In this document: in pieces, positions 1 through 7,216 of the stretch
Layout of the letters: the number at the start of each line of letters is the position of its first letter
How positions within the stretch are numbered: the stretch's first letter is position 1
The notes under the pieces: model-generated
Told to the model about the DNA's origin: nothing
Database searches by the model: none
Seen by the model: only the letters and a program-made list of their open reading frames with translations
Program-made: the position numbers and the translations under genes
Assembly (NCBI GenBank): GCA_900757615.1
Contig: CAAEON010000011.1
Coordinates: forward strand, 1-19,441
Source of the DNA: an uncultured Collinsella sp.
GTDB lineage: Bacteria; Actinomycetota; Coriobacteriia; Coriobacteriales; Coriobacteriaceae
Direction of reading: 5' to 3'
DNA: 19,441 nt

Positions 1-97
1 ACTCCAACGACGAATTCTAGGCGGTGTCCCCTCCCTTTCAAGAAAGGGCGGAGACGGGGCATGCCCCGCCTCTTACACCACATCTCTGCGCGCTACC
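1..97. repeat. Left arm of a 97-bp terminal inverted repeat
   Basis: These 97 bases are the exact reverse complement of 19299-19395, so nearly the whole window is enclosed by a perfect inverted repeat. The match stops at base 98. At the other side it reaches the window edge, so the true repeat may be longer. The repeat contains a perfect hairpin (CCCTTTC, AA, GAAAGGG) extending to a stem of about 13 bp at 26-55, and a palindrome built on CGGGGCATGCCCCG. No coding sequence is evident in this copy. It could be an inversion site, a dispersed intergenic repeat, or an assembly effect at a contig end. Confidence 0.9.
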
Positions 98-161
98 CGT
101 CATTCGCATCGCGAGTACAGATTTCGCAGGTCGAAGCGGGCCGTTCATGCCCTCATGAAGT

Positions 162-188
162 CCGGAGCTCCCCTACGGGGAGCTCCGG
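162..188. repeat. Perfect 12-bp stem-loop
   Basis: CCGGAGCTCCCC, a three-base loop TAC, then GGGGAGCTCCGG. No T-run follows on either strand, so a classical intrinsic terminator is not supported. A second small hairpin (TTCATG, CCCT, CATGAA, at 144-159) lies just before it. Both are in the gene-free stretch 98-461, between the long inverted repeat and the nuclease-domain gene. The function is unknown. Confidence 0.7.
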
Positions 189-210
189 GGCACCCGTCTC
201 AGGGTACCGT

Positions 211-425
211 GTGCAAAAAACGGCAAATATGAGTACTGCTATCAATTTAGTAGCAGCGTTTTTCCGCCCCACGGGCCCTTTTTGAGTTCCGCACAGCCTG
301 CTTGGCGCCAAGATATTCCACATTCGTTTATTATCTCTTCAATGAATTCAGATTTTCGGCCCAAGTTTCTTTGTTTTTGCTGCCACTAATTTAGTAACAG
401 TACTCATATTTGCCGTTTTTTGCAC
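211..425. repeat. 215-bp element with 28-bp perfect inverted ends (copies R1 and R2)
   Basis: Bases 211-238 are the exact reverse complement of 398-425. The arms share the core GGCAAATATGAGTACTG. Just inside each arm is a second, imperfectly shared segment ending in GTAGCAGC or GTGGCAGC. Each arm therefore carries a hairpin of form CTG-Y-TA-Y, seven loop bases, GT-R-GCAG. R1 reads on plus and R2 on minus. The roughly 100 central bases are AT-rich and lack an open frame of note. The element lies 36 bases beyond the stop of the nuclease-domain gene. Related copies occur at 14767-14988. It resembles a MITE-like or structured intergenic repeat; no transposase is present. Confidence 0.8.
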
Positions 426-461
426 AGGGCATATAAACAGACACCCTATCAAGCCATAGTT

Positions 462-1571
462 TTACGCCGGCTTGAGTCCAAAGCACGCTCGAAGCGTATT
501 CAGCAGAGCATCTTGCCTCTTTCGACGAGCCTCTACGCGATTCTGATATCGCTTGCCCTTGCGTTGGTAAATGCGCCATGCGAGTGCCTCCATTGCCTCC
601 ATGTCGCAGAGCATCTCGTTATTGACCGTCGCGACCTCGATTCCCATAGTAATCAAGCCCGTGTTGCGTTTTTCATCATGGATACGCCCCCTCCGGGAGG
701 AATGGCCCAGCTCGCCGTTGTATTCCAGGTCAAACCGGGCTGCTTCCTGATACGCATCGCAAACTGCATGCGGCATCCCCGAGATTGCCTGCGCGCGGTC
801 ATCGAACTCGATCTTGTAGTCGGTCTTAAAGGGACCGCAGGCAAATCCACCATAGGAAAACGGAAGCGAAAACAGAGCGAGCATGATGCATTCCATGGGC
901 GAGCGCAGGTTTTCTGACAGGTAGGGACACAGGCGCAGCAGCTGTTTGGCCACATTCCCCTTGCATGCCGCAAGGTAATCTGCCAGGCGATCGGGTGTCA
1001 GCACCGGCTCGACTTCAAAGTAGCCCACGTCTGCCGGTTGAGCCTTGTCCTTTGCAAGTCTATTCACAACAGGTGAGCTGTAGGGAGGCAGATACTTCCC
1101 GCGATCGCTCAGTGAAATCTTGGAACACAGTTCCTGGGCCAGGGCAAACGCCTGGATACAGCCGACCTCGCGGGCGACGGCAACACAAAGGGCCTCGGGA
1201 GATAGGCTGTACACCCCCGGTTCTACCTCTAGAATCGAGCCGGCAGGCAACCCGGAACACACGGACCAGCCCACGCCAGGCATGCGGCGGCGCTGCGCCG
1301 CAGATCCCACCAGCAAGCACAGATCCTCTTGCACCTCGCCGCCTTTGGCTCCAATTCGCACCAAGTCGGGAAGATAGATATCCTCGCTCGAAGGCGATGA
1401 CGTACACAGCACGCGGTGCTCCTCATCGGGCTCAAGGTCCTTCCAGCCGATGTAGCCCATCTGCCGGCGCTCGGCTCGAATCATACGCAACGCCGAGGCG
1501 CCCGTCAGGATCACGGAAGCCGCTAGCTGCTCTTTTGTCGGCTTGTTGCATTGCCTGATTGTTACCGCCAC
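462..1571 (-). CDS. AbiEi-like protein with C-terminal DUF559/Vsr-type nuclease fold
   Basis: The product is about 369 residues. I chose GTG at 1571 because AGGGGTG lies about seven bases upstream; an in-frame TTG at 1589 has no such site. The N-terminal part (about 20-160) has the pattern of AbiEi-like proteins of high-GC Gram-positives: a GASALR helix, then a segment with PG-Y-LSPE and a QELCS stretch. The C-terminal part carries SPMECIMLALFSLP-GG followed by FDLEYNGELGH, then DEKRN and GIEVATV. That order matches the PD-(D/E)XK fold of DUF559/Vsr-like nucleases, with Asp281, Glu283, His290, Asp299 and Arg302 as candidate active-site residues. It starts 11 bases after the comF stop, so it is probably co-transcribed with comF. 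A DNA-cleaving or antitoxin-like role is inferred from the fold only. No partner toxin lies next to it. Confidence 0.72.
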   Translation of the reverse strand: MAVTIRQCNKPTKEQLAASVILTGASALRMIRAERRQMGYIGWKDLEPDEEHRVLCTSSPSSEDIYLPDLVRIGAKGGEVQEDLCLLVGSAAQRRRMPGVGWSVCSGLPAGSILEVEPGVYSLSPEALCVAVAREVGCIQAFALAQELCSKISLSDRGKYLPPYSSPVVNRLAKDKAQPADVGYFEVEPVLTPDRLADYLAACKGNVAKQLLRLCPYLSENLRSPMECIMLALFSLPFSYGGFACGPFKTDYKIEFDDRAQAISGMPHAVCDAYQEAARFDLEYNGELGHSSRRGRIHDEKRNTGLITMGIEVATVNNEMLCDMEAMEALAWRIYQRKGKRYQNRVEARRKRQDALLNTLRACFGLKPA

Positions 1572-1582
1572 ATGAATCACCC

Positions 1583-2389
1583 CTACCAAACGCGTGCGAT
1601 AGCGAGGCCATCAACGGCCGCGGCACCGGCGCGCTTGAGTTCCGCCGAAGCTGCGACCATGGTCGCACCCGTGGTAATGACGTCGTCGATAAGCAGCAGG
1701 CGGCGGCCGTGCACGTCCTCAACCGTCTCGTACATGCCTTGGGCACGCTCGCGGCGCTCCTCACGACCGAGTTCGCGCTGGTCACCGTGGCCGTATTTGA
1801 CCAGGGCGTCGAGCAGCGGAACACCCGACAGCTCGCAAAATGGGCGCGCGATTGCTTCCATGTGATCGAAGCCGCGTCGCCGAAACGCCGCCGCCGTCGC
1901 GGGCACAAACACCACGGCATCGGCGCCGGACAACACACCGCCGTAGCGTTCGGGTGCCGCGACCTGGGCATGCAGGGCGGTGTCGTAGAGCAGCTCTGCC
2001 AGATACGGCGCCAGGCGTCGCTCGCCCGCGTCTTTGTACGCTTTAATGATCCGCGGCAGCGGATGCGTGTAAACGGCACATGCGAGGCACCGGTCGAGCG
2101 CTTCGGCCATCGCCGAAGACGTACCCTCGACCGAGCACTCGGTGCACAGCAAGTCTCCAAACGGGGCGCCGCATCGAGTGCAGCTATGCCGCGGGTCGAT
2201 GAGTGCAAGCGCCGCCAAGCAGTCTTGGCAAATTAGCGCTCCGGAGCGCTCGCAGCCGGCGCATCGCGTAGGCGACAACGCCTCAAGCGCCTCGTGCGCC
2301 GCCTGCTCGGCAAACGGTAACAATTCGTCCGCAAACGGTAGGATGCCAGCACCTTGCAGGCATCCCAACACATCCAAATGTCTCTTCAC
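1583..2389 (-). CDS. comF: ComF family phosphoribosyltransferase-like protein
   Basis: The product has 268 residues and starts at GTG, preceded by AGGGAGGG seven bases away. The N-terminal half holds a zinc-ribbon set: Cys43/46, Cys54/57, Cys70/73 and Cys82/85. The C-terminal half is a type I phosphoribosyltransferase fold, with RRGFDH near 171 and the PRPP-binding loop LLLIDDVITTGAT at 231-243. This is the standard ComF/GntX layout; in naturally competent bacteria ComF helps bring single-stranded DNA into the cytoplasm. Other competence genes are not visible here, so a DNA-uptake role is inferred from the family. The ribosome-binding site lies inside a perfect 12-bp stem (see 2393-2428), which suggests translational control. 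It lies downstream of ricT, with a gap of about 100 bases. Confidence 0.9.
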   Translation of the reverse strand: MKRHLDVLGCLQGAGILPFADELLPFAEQAAHEALEALSPTRCAGCERSGALICQDCLAALALIDPRHSCTRCGAPFGDLLCTECSVEGTSSAMAEALDRCLACAVYTHPLPRIIKAYKDAGERRLAPYLAELLYDTALHAQVAAPERYGGVLSGADAVVFVPATAAAFRRRGFDHMEAIARPFCELSGVPLLDALVKYGHGDQRELGREERRERAQGMYETVEDVHGRRLLLIDDVITTGATMVAASAELKRAGAAAVDGLAIARVW

Positions 2390-2392
2390 GAC

Positions 2393-2428
2393 ACAACCCT
2401 CCCTACACTCGGTCGCAGGGAGGGTTGT
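2393..2428 (-). promoter_or_regulatory. 12-bp hairpin that encloses the comF ribosome-binding site
   Basis: On the minus strand ACAACCCTCCCT pairs perfectly with AGGGAGGGTTGT across a 12-base loop. The 3' arm contains the AGGGAGGG ribosome-binding site, and the GTG start follows only three bases after the stem. No T-run follows, so a normal intrinsic terminator is unlikely. The simplest reading is a structure that limits comF translation unless opened. Confidence 0.6.
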
Positions 2429-2491
2429 TGATTCAGCGTCATGGTACCCCGACGCGTTTGGGGTCAGGCAGGTTAAATCCGTTTGCGGGCA

Positions 2492-4192
2492 CTATTCGCC
2501 GGTGGGCGGTTGCGGTGCGGACGAATTTTGGGTCGAGCCCTCGCCGCCATCTTGACGCGGCTTGCGGGAACGACGACGGCGACGGCGCTTTTGACCCTGG
2601 TCGGCCGAACCCTCGCCACCACGATCTTCGCGCGACTCGCGTTCGTCGCGAGCAGCGCCGCGCGCGGCCTTGGCAGCCGCCCCTCCGCCATCTCCGGGGC
2701 GACGACGTGTGACCTTGACCTCGCCATCCAAGACCTGATCGGCCACGGAGGGCACCGAGGGCTTTTGCTGCGTGCCCGAGGAATGGCGGCGACGCGGACG
2801 CGGGGCGCGCTCGTCATCGTTGCGCTGCTTGCTACCCTTGTCGGCAGGCGTATCGGAACCCGAACCACCCTTGGGGGCGGCACTGGCTTCGCGAGCGGCT
2901 GCGGCGCGGAAGGCGTCCTCGCGCTCCTCGCTCGACAGGTGACGACGGCGACGGCGCGTGGGGTTCATGCCACCGCCGCGGTTTTGCTGCTGAGGCTGCT
3001 GAGCCTCGCGCTCGCGGGAGGAGTTCTTGCCTGCGGGAGCGGCCTCGCCGGCATCGCCCGAACCCGAGCGCTTGCGGCGGCGACGTCCACCGGCAGCCTC
3101 CTCGGCCTCGGGTGCCTCGGTCTTGCCGCGGCCCTTACCGCGGCCGCGACCCTCGCCCTGGCTCTGACCGGCACGGGTGTCGGCGTCCGCATCGCGACGG
3201 CGGCGCTTGGGCATCGTCGTCCCCGCCAGACGGTCGGCGCTCGACAGGCCATCGCCCACGTCGACGCCGTTCTCGCGGTCGAGCTCCATAAGCGCCAGGC
3301 GCATCTCGGGCGACTCGATACGCTCGAGCACATCGCGCGTCACGCAGTCGGGGCGGCAGTTGCAGCCCTGCTCGGCAGCCTTCTTTTTGCAGCCCTCCGA
3401 GCACGTCATATCGGCCAGGTTGACCTTAAAGACTTTGCCGTTCTCCAGGCGCAGCACCAGCTGCTCACGCGGCGTGTCATATTCCTGAATACGCGCCTTG
3501 CCAAGCGGCGTATCGATGAGCGTCTTCTTTTTGGGCGCACGGCTCTTAAAGTCCTTGTACGCCTCGAACTCATAACGCAGGCAGCACATCAGGCGGCCGC
3601 ACACGCCGCTGATCTTGGACGAGTTGAGCGGCAGGTCCTGCTCTTTTGCCATGCGGATCGAAACCGGCTCAAACTGTCCGCCAAAGCGCGTGCAACAGAG
3701 CTCCTGGCCGCACTGGGCATAGCCGCCCACCAGGCGGGTCTCGTCGCGCACGCCGATCTGGCGCATGTCGACGCGAATGTGCAGCGTCGAGGACAGGTCC
3801 TTGACGAGCTGACGAAAATCGACGCGCTCCTCGGCCGCAAAGTAGAACACGGCCTTCTCGCCGCCAAACAGGTACTCGACGCCGACTGGCTTCATCTCGA
3901 GGTCGAGTTCCTTGACCAGGCGGCGGAAGTCGACCATGGCCTCGTCACCCTGGATGGCCAGGTCGTCGGCAAGCTGCAGGTCGATGTCGCTCGCCACGCG
4001 CAACACGGGCTTGAGCGGCTGACCGATCTCGTCTTGCGGTACCTCGAAGGGATCGGCCGTGACCAGGCCGATCTCAGTTCCGCGCTCGGTAGAACAAATG
4101 GCATAATCGGCCTCGAGGATATCCAGATCCTGTGGGTCGAACCACAGGTCGCGCGAGGCGTAGGTAAACTTAACGGGTACGACTAACGGCAT
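2492..4192 (-). CDS. ricT: RicT/PSP1-domain protein with long arginine-rich tail
   Basis: The product has 566 residues; the PSP1 core spans roughly 1-265. The Fe-S ligand region is recognisable: QCGQELCCTRFGG (Cys161, 166, 167) and GVCGRLMCCLRYE (Cys198, 203, 204). In Bacillus the RicA-RicF-RicT complex carries iron-sulfur clusters and promotes RNase Y-dependent mRNA maturation. The usual protein is near 275 residues. This one continues with an extra cysteine cluster (264, 268, 277, 279, 283). After it come about 240 low-complexity residues rich in Arg, Gly, Glu and Ser, with repeated RRRR clusters, probably disordered and RNA-binding. ATG at 4192 overlaps the end of holB by ten bases, so translation is coupled. 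The gene order tmk-holB-ricT supports the identification. Confidence 0.92.
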   Translation of the reverse strand: MPLVVPVKFTYASRDLWFDPQDLDILEADYAICSTERGTEIGLVTADPFEVPQDEIGQPLKPVLRVASDIDLQLADDLAIQGDEAMVDFRRLVKELDLEMKPVGVEYLFGGEKAVFYFAAEERVDFRQLVKDLSSTLHIRVDMRQIGVRDETRLVGGYAQCGQELCCTRFGGQFEPVSIRMAKEQDLPLNSSKISGVCGRLMCCLRYEFEAYKDFKSRAPKKKTLIDTPLGKARIQEYDTPREQLVLRLENGKVFKVNLADMTCSEGCKKKAAEQGCNCRPDCVTRDVLERIESPEMRLALMELDRENGVDVGDGLSSADRLAGTTMPKRRRRDADADTRAGQSQGEGRGRGKGRGKTEAPEAEEAAGGRRRRKRSGSGDAGEAAPAGKNSSREREAQQPQQQNRGGGMNPTRRRRRHLSSEEREDAFRAAAAREASAAPKGGSGSDTPADKGSKQRNDDERAPRPRRRHSSGTQQKPSVPSVADQVLDGEVKVTRRRPGDGGGAAAKAARGAARDERESREDRGGEGSADQGQKRRRRRRSRKPRQDGGEGSTQNSSAPQPPTGE

Positions 4193-5310
4193 TTCAGTGC
4201 CTTCCTGATATCGAACAGCATGACCTCGATGGCCAGCTGGGGAGTAACGTTTCTGGCGATGTTGCGCTCGGCGGTGGCAACCGCCTCGAGCGCCTGGGTG
4301 GCACCCGCAACATTCGTCGCCGCGGCAAGCCGCCCGATCGTGTCGCGCACGTCCTCGTTCACAACGTCTGCCGCCTCATCCTGAAGCGTCAGCAGCACGT
4401 CGCGCATGAGCGTCCGCGCGCTCGCCAGCGCTTCCATGATACCCGAACGCTCGCGCGCGTTGAGTTCGCGCTTGTTGCGGTCCTCAAGCTGCTTCAATGC
4501 TCCACGCGACAGGTAGTCGGCGTTTTGCTCGAGCACCTTTTCCTGCGTGGACTTGACCTCGGCGAGCGGCGCCTTGACGGCGACGATGAGCGACTTGGCG
4601 CGACTGAGCACATCGGCCTCATCGGCAGCGATGAGTGAATCGATGGCGCGAACCATCTGACGGCGGGCGTCCTGGCGCTCGGCGCTCTTGAGGAACTCGA
4701 TGCCGCGCGTGGGGCTGCCCGCCACGGCAACGGCCATGCGGCAACGCGCAGGTTCCTGACCGGTGGCACGGCTCACGGCTTGCGCGGCGACGGCGGGCGA
4801 TACCAGCCGAAACGGCACGCACTGGCAGCGGCTCACAATGGTGGGCAGCATCACGTCGGCCGAGGTGCCCAACAGGATGAACATGACGCCCTCGGGCGGT
4901 TCCTCGAGCGTTTTGAGCAGCGCGTTGGCGGTGTTGGCGCGCAGCTGCTCGGCTCGGTCGATGATGTAGACCTTTGCCTTGGCGCGGATGGGCGCCAAGG
5001 GCACGTCGTCGAGCAGCTCGCGGGTCTGGGCGATGAGATAGCCCGTGGCGCTCTCGGGCGTGTAATAGTGCACGTCGGGATGTGTGTGCCGAGCAACGCG
5101 TACGCAACTGTCGCATGCGCCGCAGCCATCCTGCTCGCACAGGAAGGCCTGGGCGAGCGCCCAAGCGGCGTCGAGCTTGCCAGCTCCGGGAGCACCCAAA
5201 AACAGGTAGGCGTGTGATGCGCGGCCGCTGGCGACGGCATTGGTCAAAAAATCGCGCACGCGCTCTTGGGTGTCGAGCTTGGCCAACAGGCTTGTCTGAG
5301 CGGGGGCCAT
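4183..5310 (-). CDS. holB: DNA polymerase III subunit delta prime
   Basis: The product has 375 residues, starting at ATG 5310, which has AGGAGG nine bases upstream. A longer in-frame start at 5400 would lie inside tmk and lacks a comparable site. It is a clamp-loader AAA+ subunit. A P-loop-like GAPGAGK (39-45) is followed by Leu instead of Thr/Ser, fitting a subunit that need not hydrolyse ATP. The zinc module is Cys58, 63, 66 and 69. The SRC motif at 160-162 sits in IVSRCQ. LLKTLEEPPEG at 131-141 is typical of the DnaX/HolB family. The start codon follows the tmk stop by one base, and the 3' end overlaps ricT, so the three genes form one translationally coupled operon. Confidence 0.94.
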   Translation of the reverse strand: MAPAQTSLLAKLDTQERVRDFLTNAVASGRASHAYLFLGAPGAGKLDAAWALAQAFLCEQDGCGACDSCVRVARHTHPDVHYYTPESATGYLIAQTRELLDDVPLAPIRAKAKVYIIDRAEQLRANTANALLKTLEEPPEGVMFILLGTSADVMLPTIVSRCQCVPFRLVSPAVAAQAVSRATGQEPARCRMAVAVAGSPTRGIEFLKSAERQDARRQMVRAIDSLIAADEADVLSRAKSLIVAVKAPLAEVKSTQEKVLEQNADYLSRGALKQLEDRNKRELNARERSGIMEALASARTLMRDVLLTLQDEAADVVNEDVRDTIGRLAAATNVAGATQALEAVATAERNIARNVTPQLAIEVMLFDIRKALKCR

Positions 5311-5311
5311 G

Positions 5312-5995
5312 TTACTCGGCCTCCTGGGCAAACGCGGCGGCAACGGCGTCTTGGGGAATATCGAGACCGTGCGCGCGGACCTGCTCGACCGTCTTCGCAA
5401 AGACTTCCTCGATGGGCGCAGCGGCGTCGATAAGCTTTACACGGTCTGGCTCCTCGGCGGCAATGCTGCAAAATCCCTGGTAAACGCGCTCTTGGAACGC
5501 CATGCCCTTTGCCTCCATGCGATCTGCCGCACCACGGGCGGCCATGCGCAGCGCCGCCTGCTCGGGCGTGATGTGGTAGACGAGTGTGAGTGCCGGGTGC
5601 GTTCCCGCGACGGCCAGGTTGTTGGCATCGCGCACCATCTGGCGATCGAGGCCGTCGGCAAATGCCTGGTAGCAGGTTGTGGAATCGTAGAAGCGGTCGC
5701 ACAGGACCACCTTGCCGGCAGCAAGGGCGGGAGCTATGACCTCGTGTACCAACTGGGCACGGGCGGCCTCATACAGTAGCAGCTCGCAGGTGTCACCCAT
5801 CGCCGTGTTGGCAGGGTCGAGCAGCAGGGCGCGAATCTTTTCGCTGATGGCAGTGCCGCCCGGCTCGCGCAGGCTCACAACCTGATAGCCAGCGAGTTCG
5901 AGCGCGCGGGCAAGCAGGCGCGCCTGCGTGGACTTGCCGGCGCCATCGACGCCCTCGAGCGTAATGAAGCTATGTTGAGCGGGCTCAAAAGCCAT
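5312..5995 (-). CDS. tmk: Thymidylate kinase
   Basis: The product has 227 residues. It phosphorylates dTMP to dTDP with ATP in the cytoplasm. The sequence shows the Walker A loop EGVDGAGKST (14-23), LREPGGT (42-48) binding the substrate, DRFYDST (100-106) with the DRF/Y catalytic signature, and a LID arginine region near 150-160 (MAARGAADR). ATG 5995 is preceded by AAGGGG about nine bases away. It is the first gene of the tmk-holB-ricT operon. A good candidate sigma-70-type promoter lies 50-80 bases upstream. Its length is close to the usual 205-215 residues, with a short C-terminal extension. Confidence 0.96.
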   Translation of the reverse strand: MAFEPAQHSFITLEGVDGAGKSTQARLLARALELAGYQVVSLREPGGTAISEKIRALLLDPANTAMGDTCELLLYEAARAQLVHEVIAPALAAGKVVLCDRFYDSTTCYQAFADGLDRQMVRDANNLAVAGTHPALTLVYHITPEQAALRMAARGAADRMEAKGMAFQERVYQGFCSIAAEEPDRVKLIDAAAPIEEVFAKTVEQVRAHGLDIPQDAVAAAFAQEAE

Positions 5996-6047
5996 GGGCG
6001 CAGCCCCTTCCTACAAGGCGCGTAAATGCAGATATATCAACCAAGCC

Positions 6048-6076
6048 ATGATACCCCAGCGTCCGGTGCACCCCAA
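6048..6076 (-). promoter_or_regulatory. Candidate promoter of tmk-holB-ricT
   Basis: Reading the minus strand, TTGGGG (6071-6076) and TATCAT (6048-6053) are separated by exactly 17 bases. The -10 box has one mismatch to consensus and the -35 box keeps TTG. A start point near 6041 would give a leader of about 45 bases before the tmk ATG. No operator is evident. Confidence 0.5.
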
Positions 6077-6097
6077 ATCCGACCTAGTCGTTTGGGG

Positions 6098-6153
6098 CGG
6101 CAGTTGGGGACGTTCCTAAACTGCCGGCAGAAAAGGAACGTCCCCAACTGCCG
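6098..6153. repeat. GGGACGTTCC hairpin repeat, copy 1
   Basis: CGGCAGTTGGGGACGTTCCT (6098-6117) and its perfect reverse complement (6134-6153) form a 20-bp stem. The 16-base loop itself contains the palindrome CTGCCGGCAG. The plus strand continues with a T6 run, so it would work as an intrinsic terminator for plus-strand transcripts. A near-identical copy lies at 7217-7274, on the other side of the zinc-ribbon gene. The style resembles REP-type intergenic repeats; that assignment is inferred. Confidence 0.85.
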
Positions 6154-6171
6154 GCTTTTTTGTACGCTGGG

Positions 6172-6177
6172 TATAAT
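6172..6177 (+). promoter_or_regulatory. Consensus -10 box for the zinc-ribbon gene
   Basis: A perfect TATAAT sits 38 bases before the ATG at 6215. The expected -35 position falls on the outer end of hairpin repeat copy 1 (TGCCGG), which is a weak match, so the repeat itself supplies the upstream promoter half. The ribosome-binding site GAAAGGAG precedes the start codon. Confidence 0.5.
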
Positions 6178-6214
6178 CGTCGTATTGCATTGAAATGTGG
6201 CGAAAGGAGTGGCA

Positions 6215-7198
6215 ATGTCTCGGTATTGCGCCTCGTGCGGCAAGCGTCTTGCAGATGATGCCAAGTTCTGCACCTCGTGCGGTGCACCCGTTGAGCAAAC
6301 AGCCGCGAGCGATAGCCAGCCCGCTTTTGAGCAGACCGGCTCCCTTGATGCGCCGCAAGCCAAGGCGGACGACCCCCTCGCCTATAGCCCCGACCCCGCC
6401 GCAAGGACCGAGGCCGTCGAGACCACGCAGCGCATACCCGTCGCGAGCGGCTCGCCCCAACAGCAGCCGGCTCCCGCATACGCGCCCGCTTCGCCACAGA
6501 CCCCCGCTTCCAAAAAGAGCGGCACCGGGCCGCTTATCGCCGTTATCGTTGTGCTGGTGGCGATCATCATCGCCCTGGTCATTTTCTTTGTGATCAAGCC
6601 TTTCGACAACGCCGGTACGCAGACGACCGCCGAGGTTACCAAGCTGCACCACGATGTTGACGATGATGACCTTGAGCCTCTCGGCGATCCCAATAGCCTT
6701 TACGACGATGACGATGATGACGACGAGGATGGCGGCGAAGCAACGCTCTCTGAGCAGAACCTCTACCGCCGCCTGAGCGAATACTACGACCTGCTCGAAG
6801 ATCTCGACAGCCAGGTCCGTGGCTGCGCGCAGAACTTCAACGGCAACTATCTGGAAAAGGATCGAACCACCCGTCAAAATCTCGCCGACGTCGCCGAGCG
6901 CACGGAGGACACCATCGAGCAGTATTACGACATCGTCGAGGACCTGGACGTCCCGACGAGCTCCAAGAACTACAGCTCCTGGAAGGACATCATCGCCCTG
7001 TACGACGACCTGGATCACCGCATTGACGCAATCTGTGATGCCTGGGAGATCAGCCTGAAATACGCCAAGCCTGCGGACCACAAGAATGAGATCGTGGCGC
7101 CGCTGTCGCGCGACAACGTGGCGGGCACCAATGACAATAAGTACCGCCTAGACTTTGAGGAGCGCTATCCCGGCGCCAAGCCTGTCGAGGTGAACTAG
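6215..7198 (+). CDS. Zinc-ribbon, single-pass membrane protein of unknown function
   Basis: The product has 327 residues, starting at ATG 6215 after GAAAGGAG. An N-terminal zinc ribbon (Cys5, 8, 19, 22; CASCGKRL and FCTSCGAP) is followed by a Pro/Ala/Gln-rich linker. A strong transmembrane helix spans about 106-127 (IAVIVVLVAIIIALVIFFVI), and a very acidic stretch with seven consecutive Asp lies near 164-170. The C-terminal 150 residues are predicted helical, rich in Asp, Glu and Tyr, with no motif I recognise. The ribbon is expected inside the cell and the acidic helical part outside. This is a common architecture in Coriobacteriia and Firmicutes without a known function. The gene stands alone on its strand, bracketed by two copies of one hairpin repeat. 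Confidence 0.85.
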   Translation: MSRYCASCGKRLADDAKFCTSCGAPVEQTAASDSQPAFEQTGSLDAPQAKADDPLAYSPDPAARTEAVETTQRIPVASGSPQQQPAPAYAPASPQTPASKKSGTGPLIAVIVVLVAIIIALVIFFVIKPFDNAGTQTTAEVTKLHHDVDDDDLEPLGDPNSLYDDDDDDDEDGGEATLSEQNLYRRLSEYYDLLEDLDSQVRGCAQNFNGNYLEKDRTTRQNLADVAERTEDTIEQYYDIVEDLDVPTSSKNYSSWKDIIALYDDLDHRIDAICDAWEISLKYAKPADHKNEIVAPLSRDNVAGTNDNKYRLDFEERYPGAKPVEVN

Positions 7199-7216
7199 CG
7201 CTTTGTCGTTCCCGAG

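Noticed and set aside
61..285. A 74-codon plus-strand frame from the inverted repeat through R1
   Set aside because: It runs through a palindrome, a hairpin and a dispersed repeat, has no ribosome-binding site, and has no recognisable domain.
391..579. Short minus-strand frame overlapping repeat R2
   Set aside because: It lies largely inside the nuclease-domain gene in another frame and ends in the repeat. No ribosome-binding site.
2483..4186. A 567-codon open frame antisense to ricT
   Set aside because: It mirrors ricT exactly, is Ala/Leu/Arg-rich without motifs, and exists because GC-rich codons leave the opposite strand free of stops. RicT has clear family motifs.
6700..6732. GAC/GAT tandem repeat
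   Set aside because: It is in frame and encodes the poly-Asp stretch of the zinc-ribbon protein.
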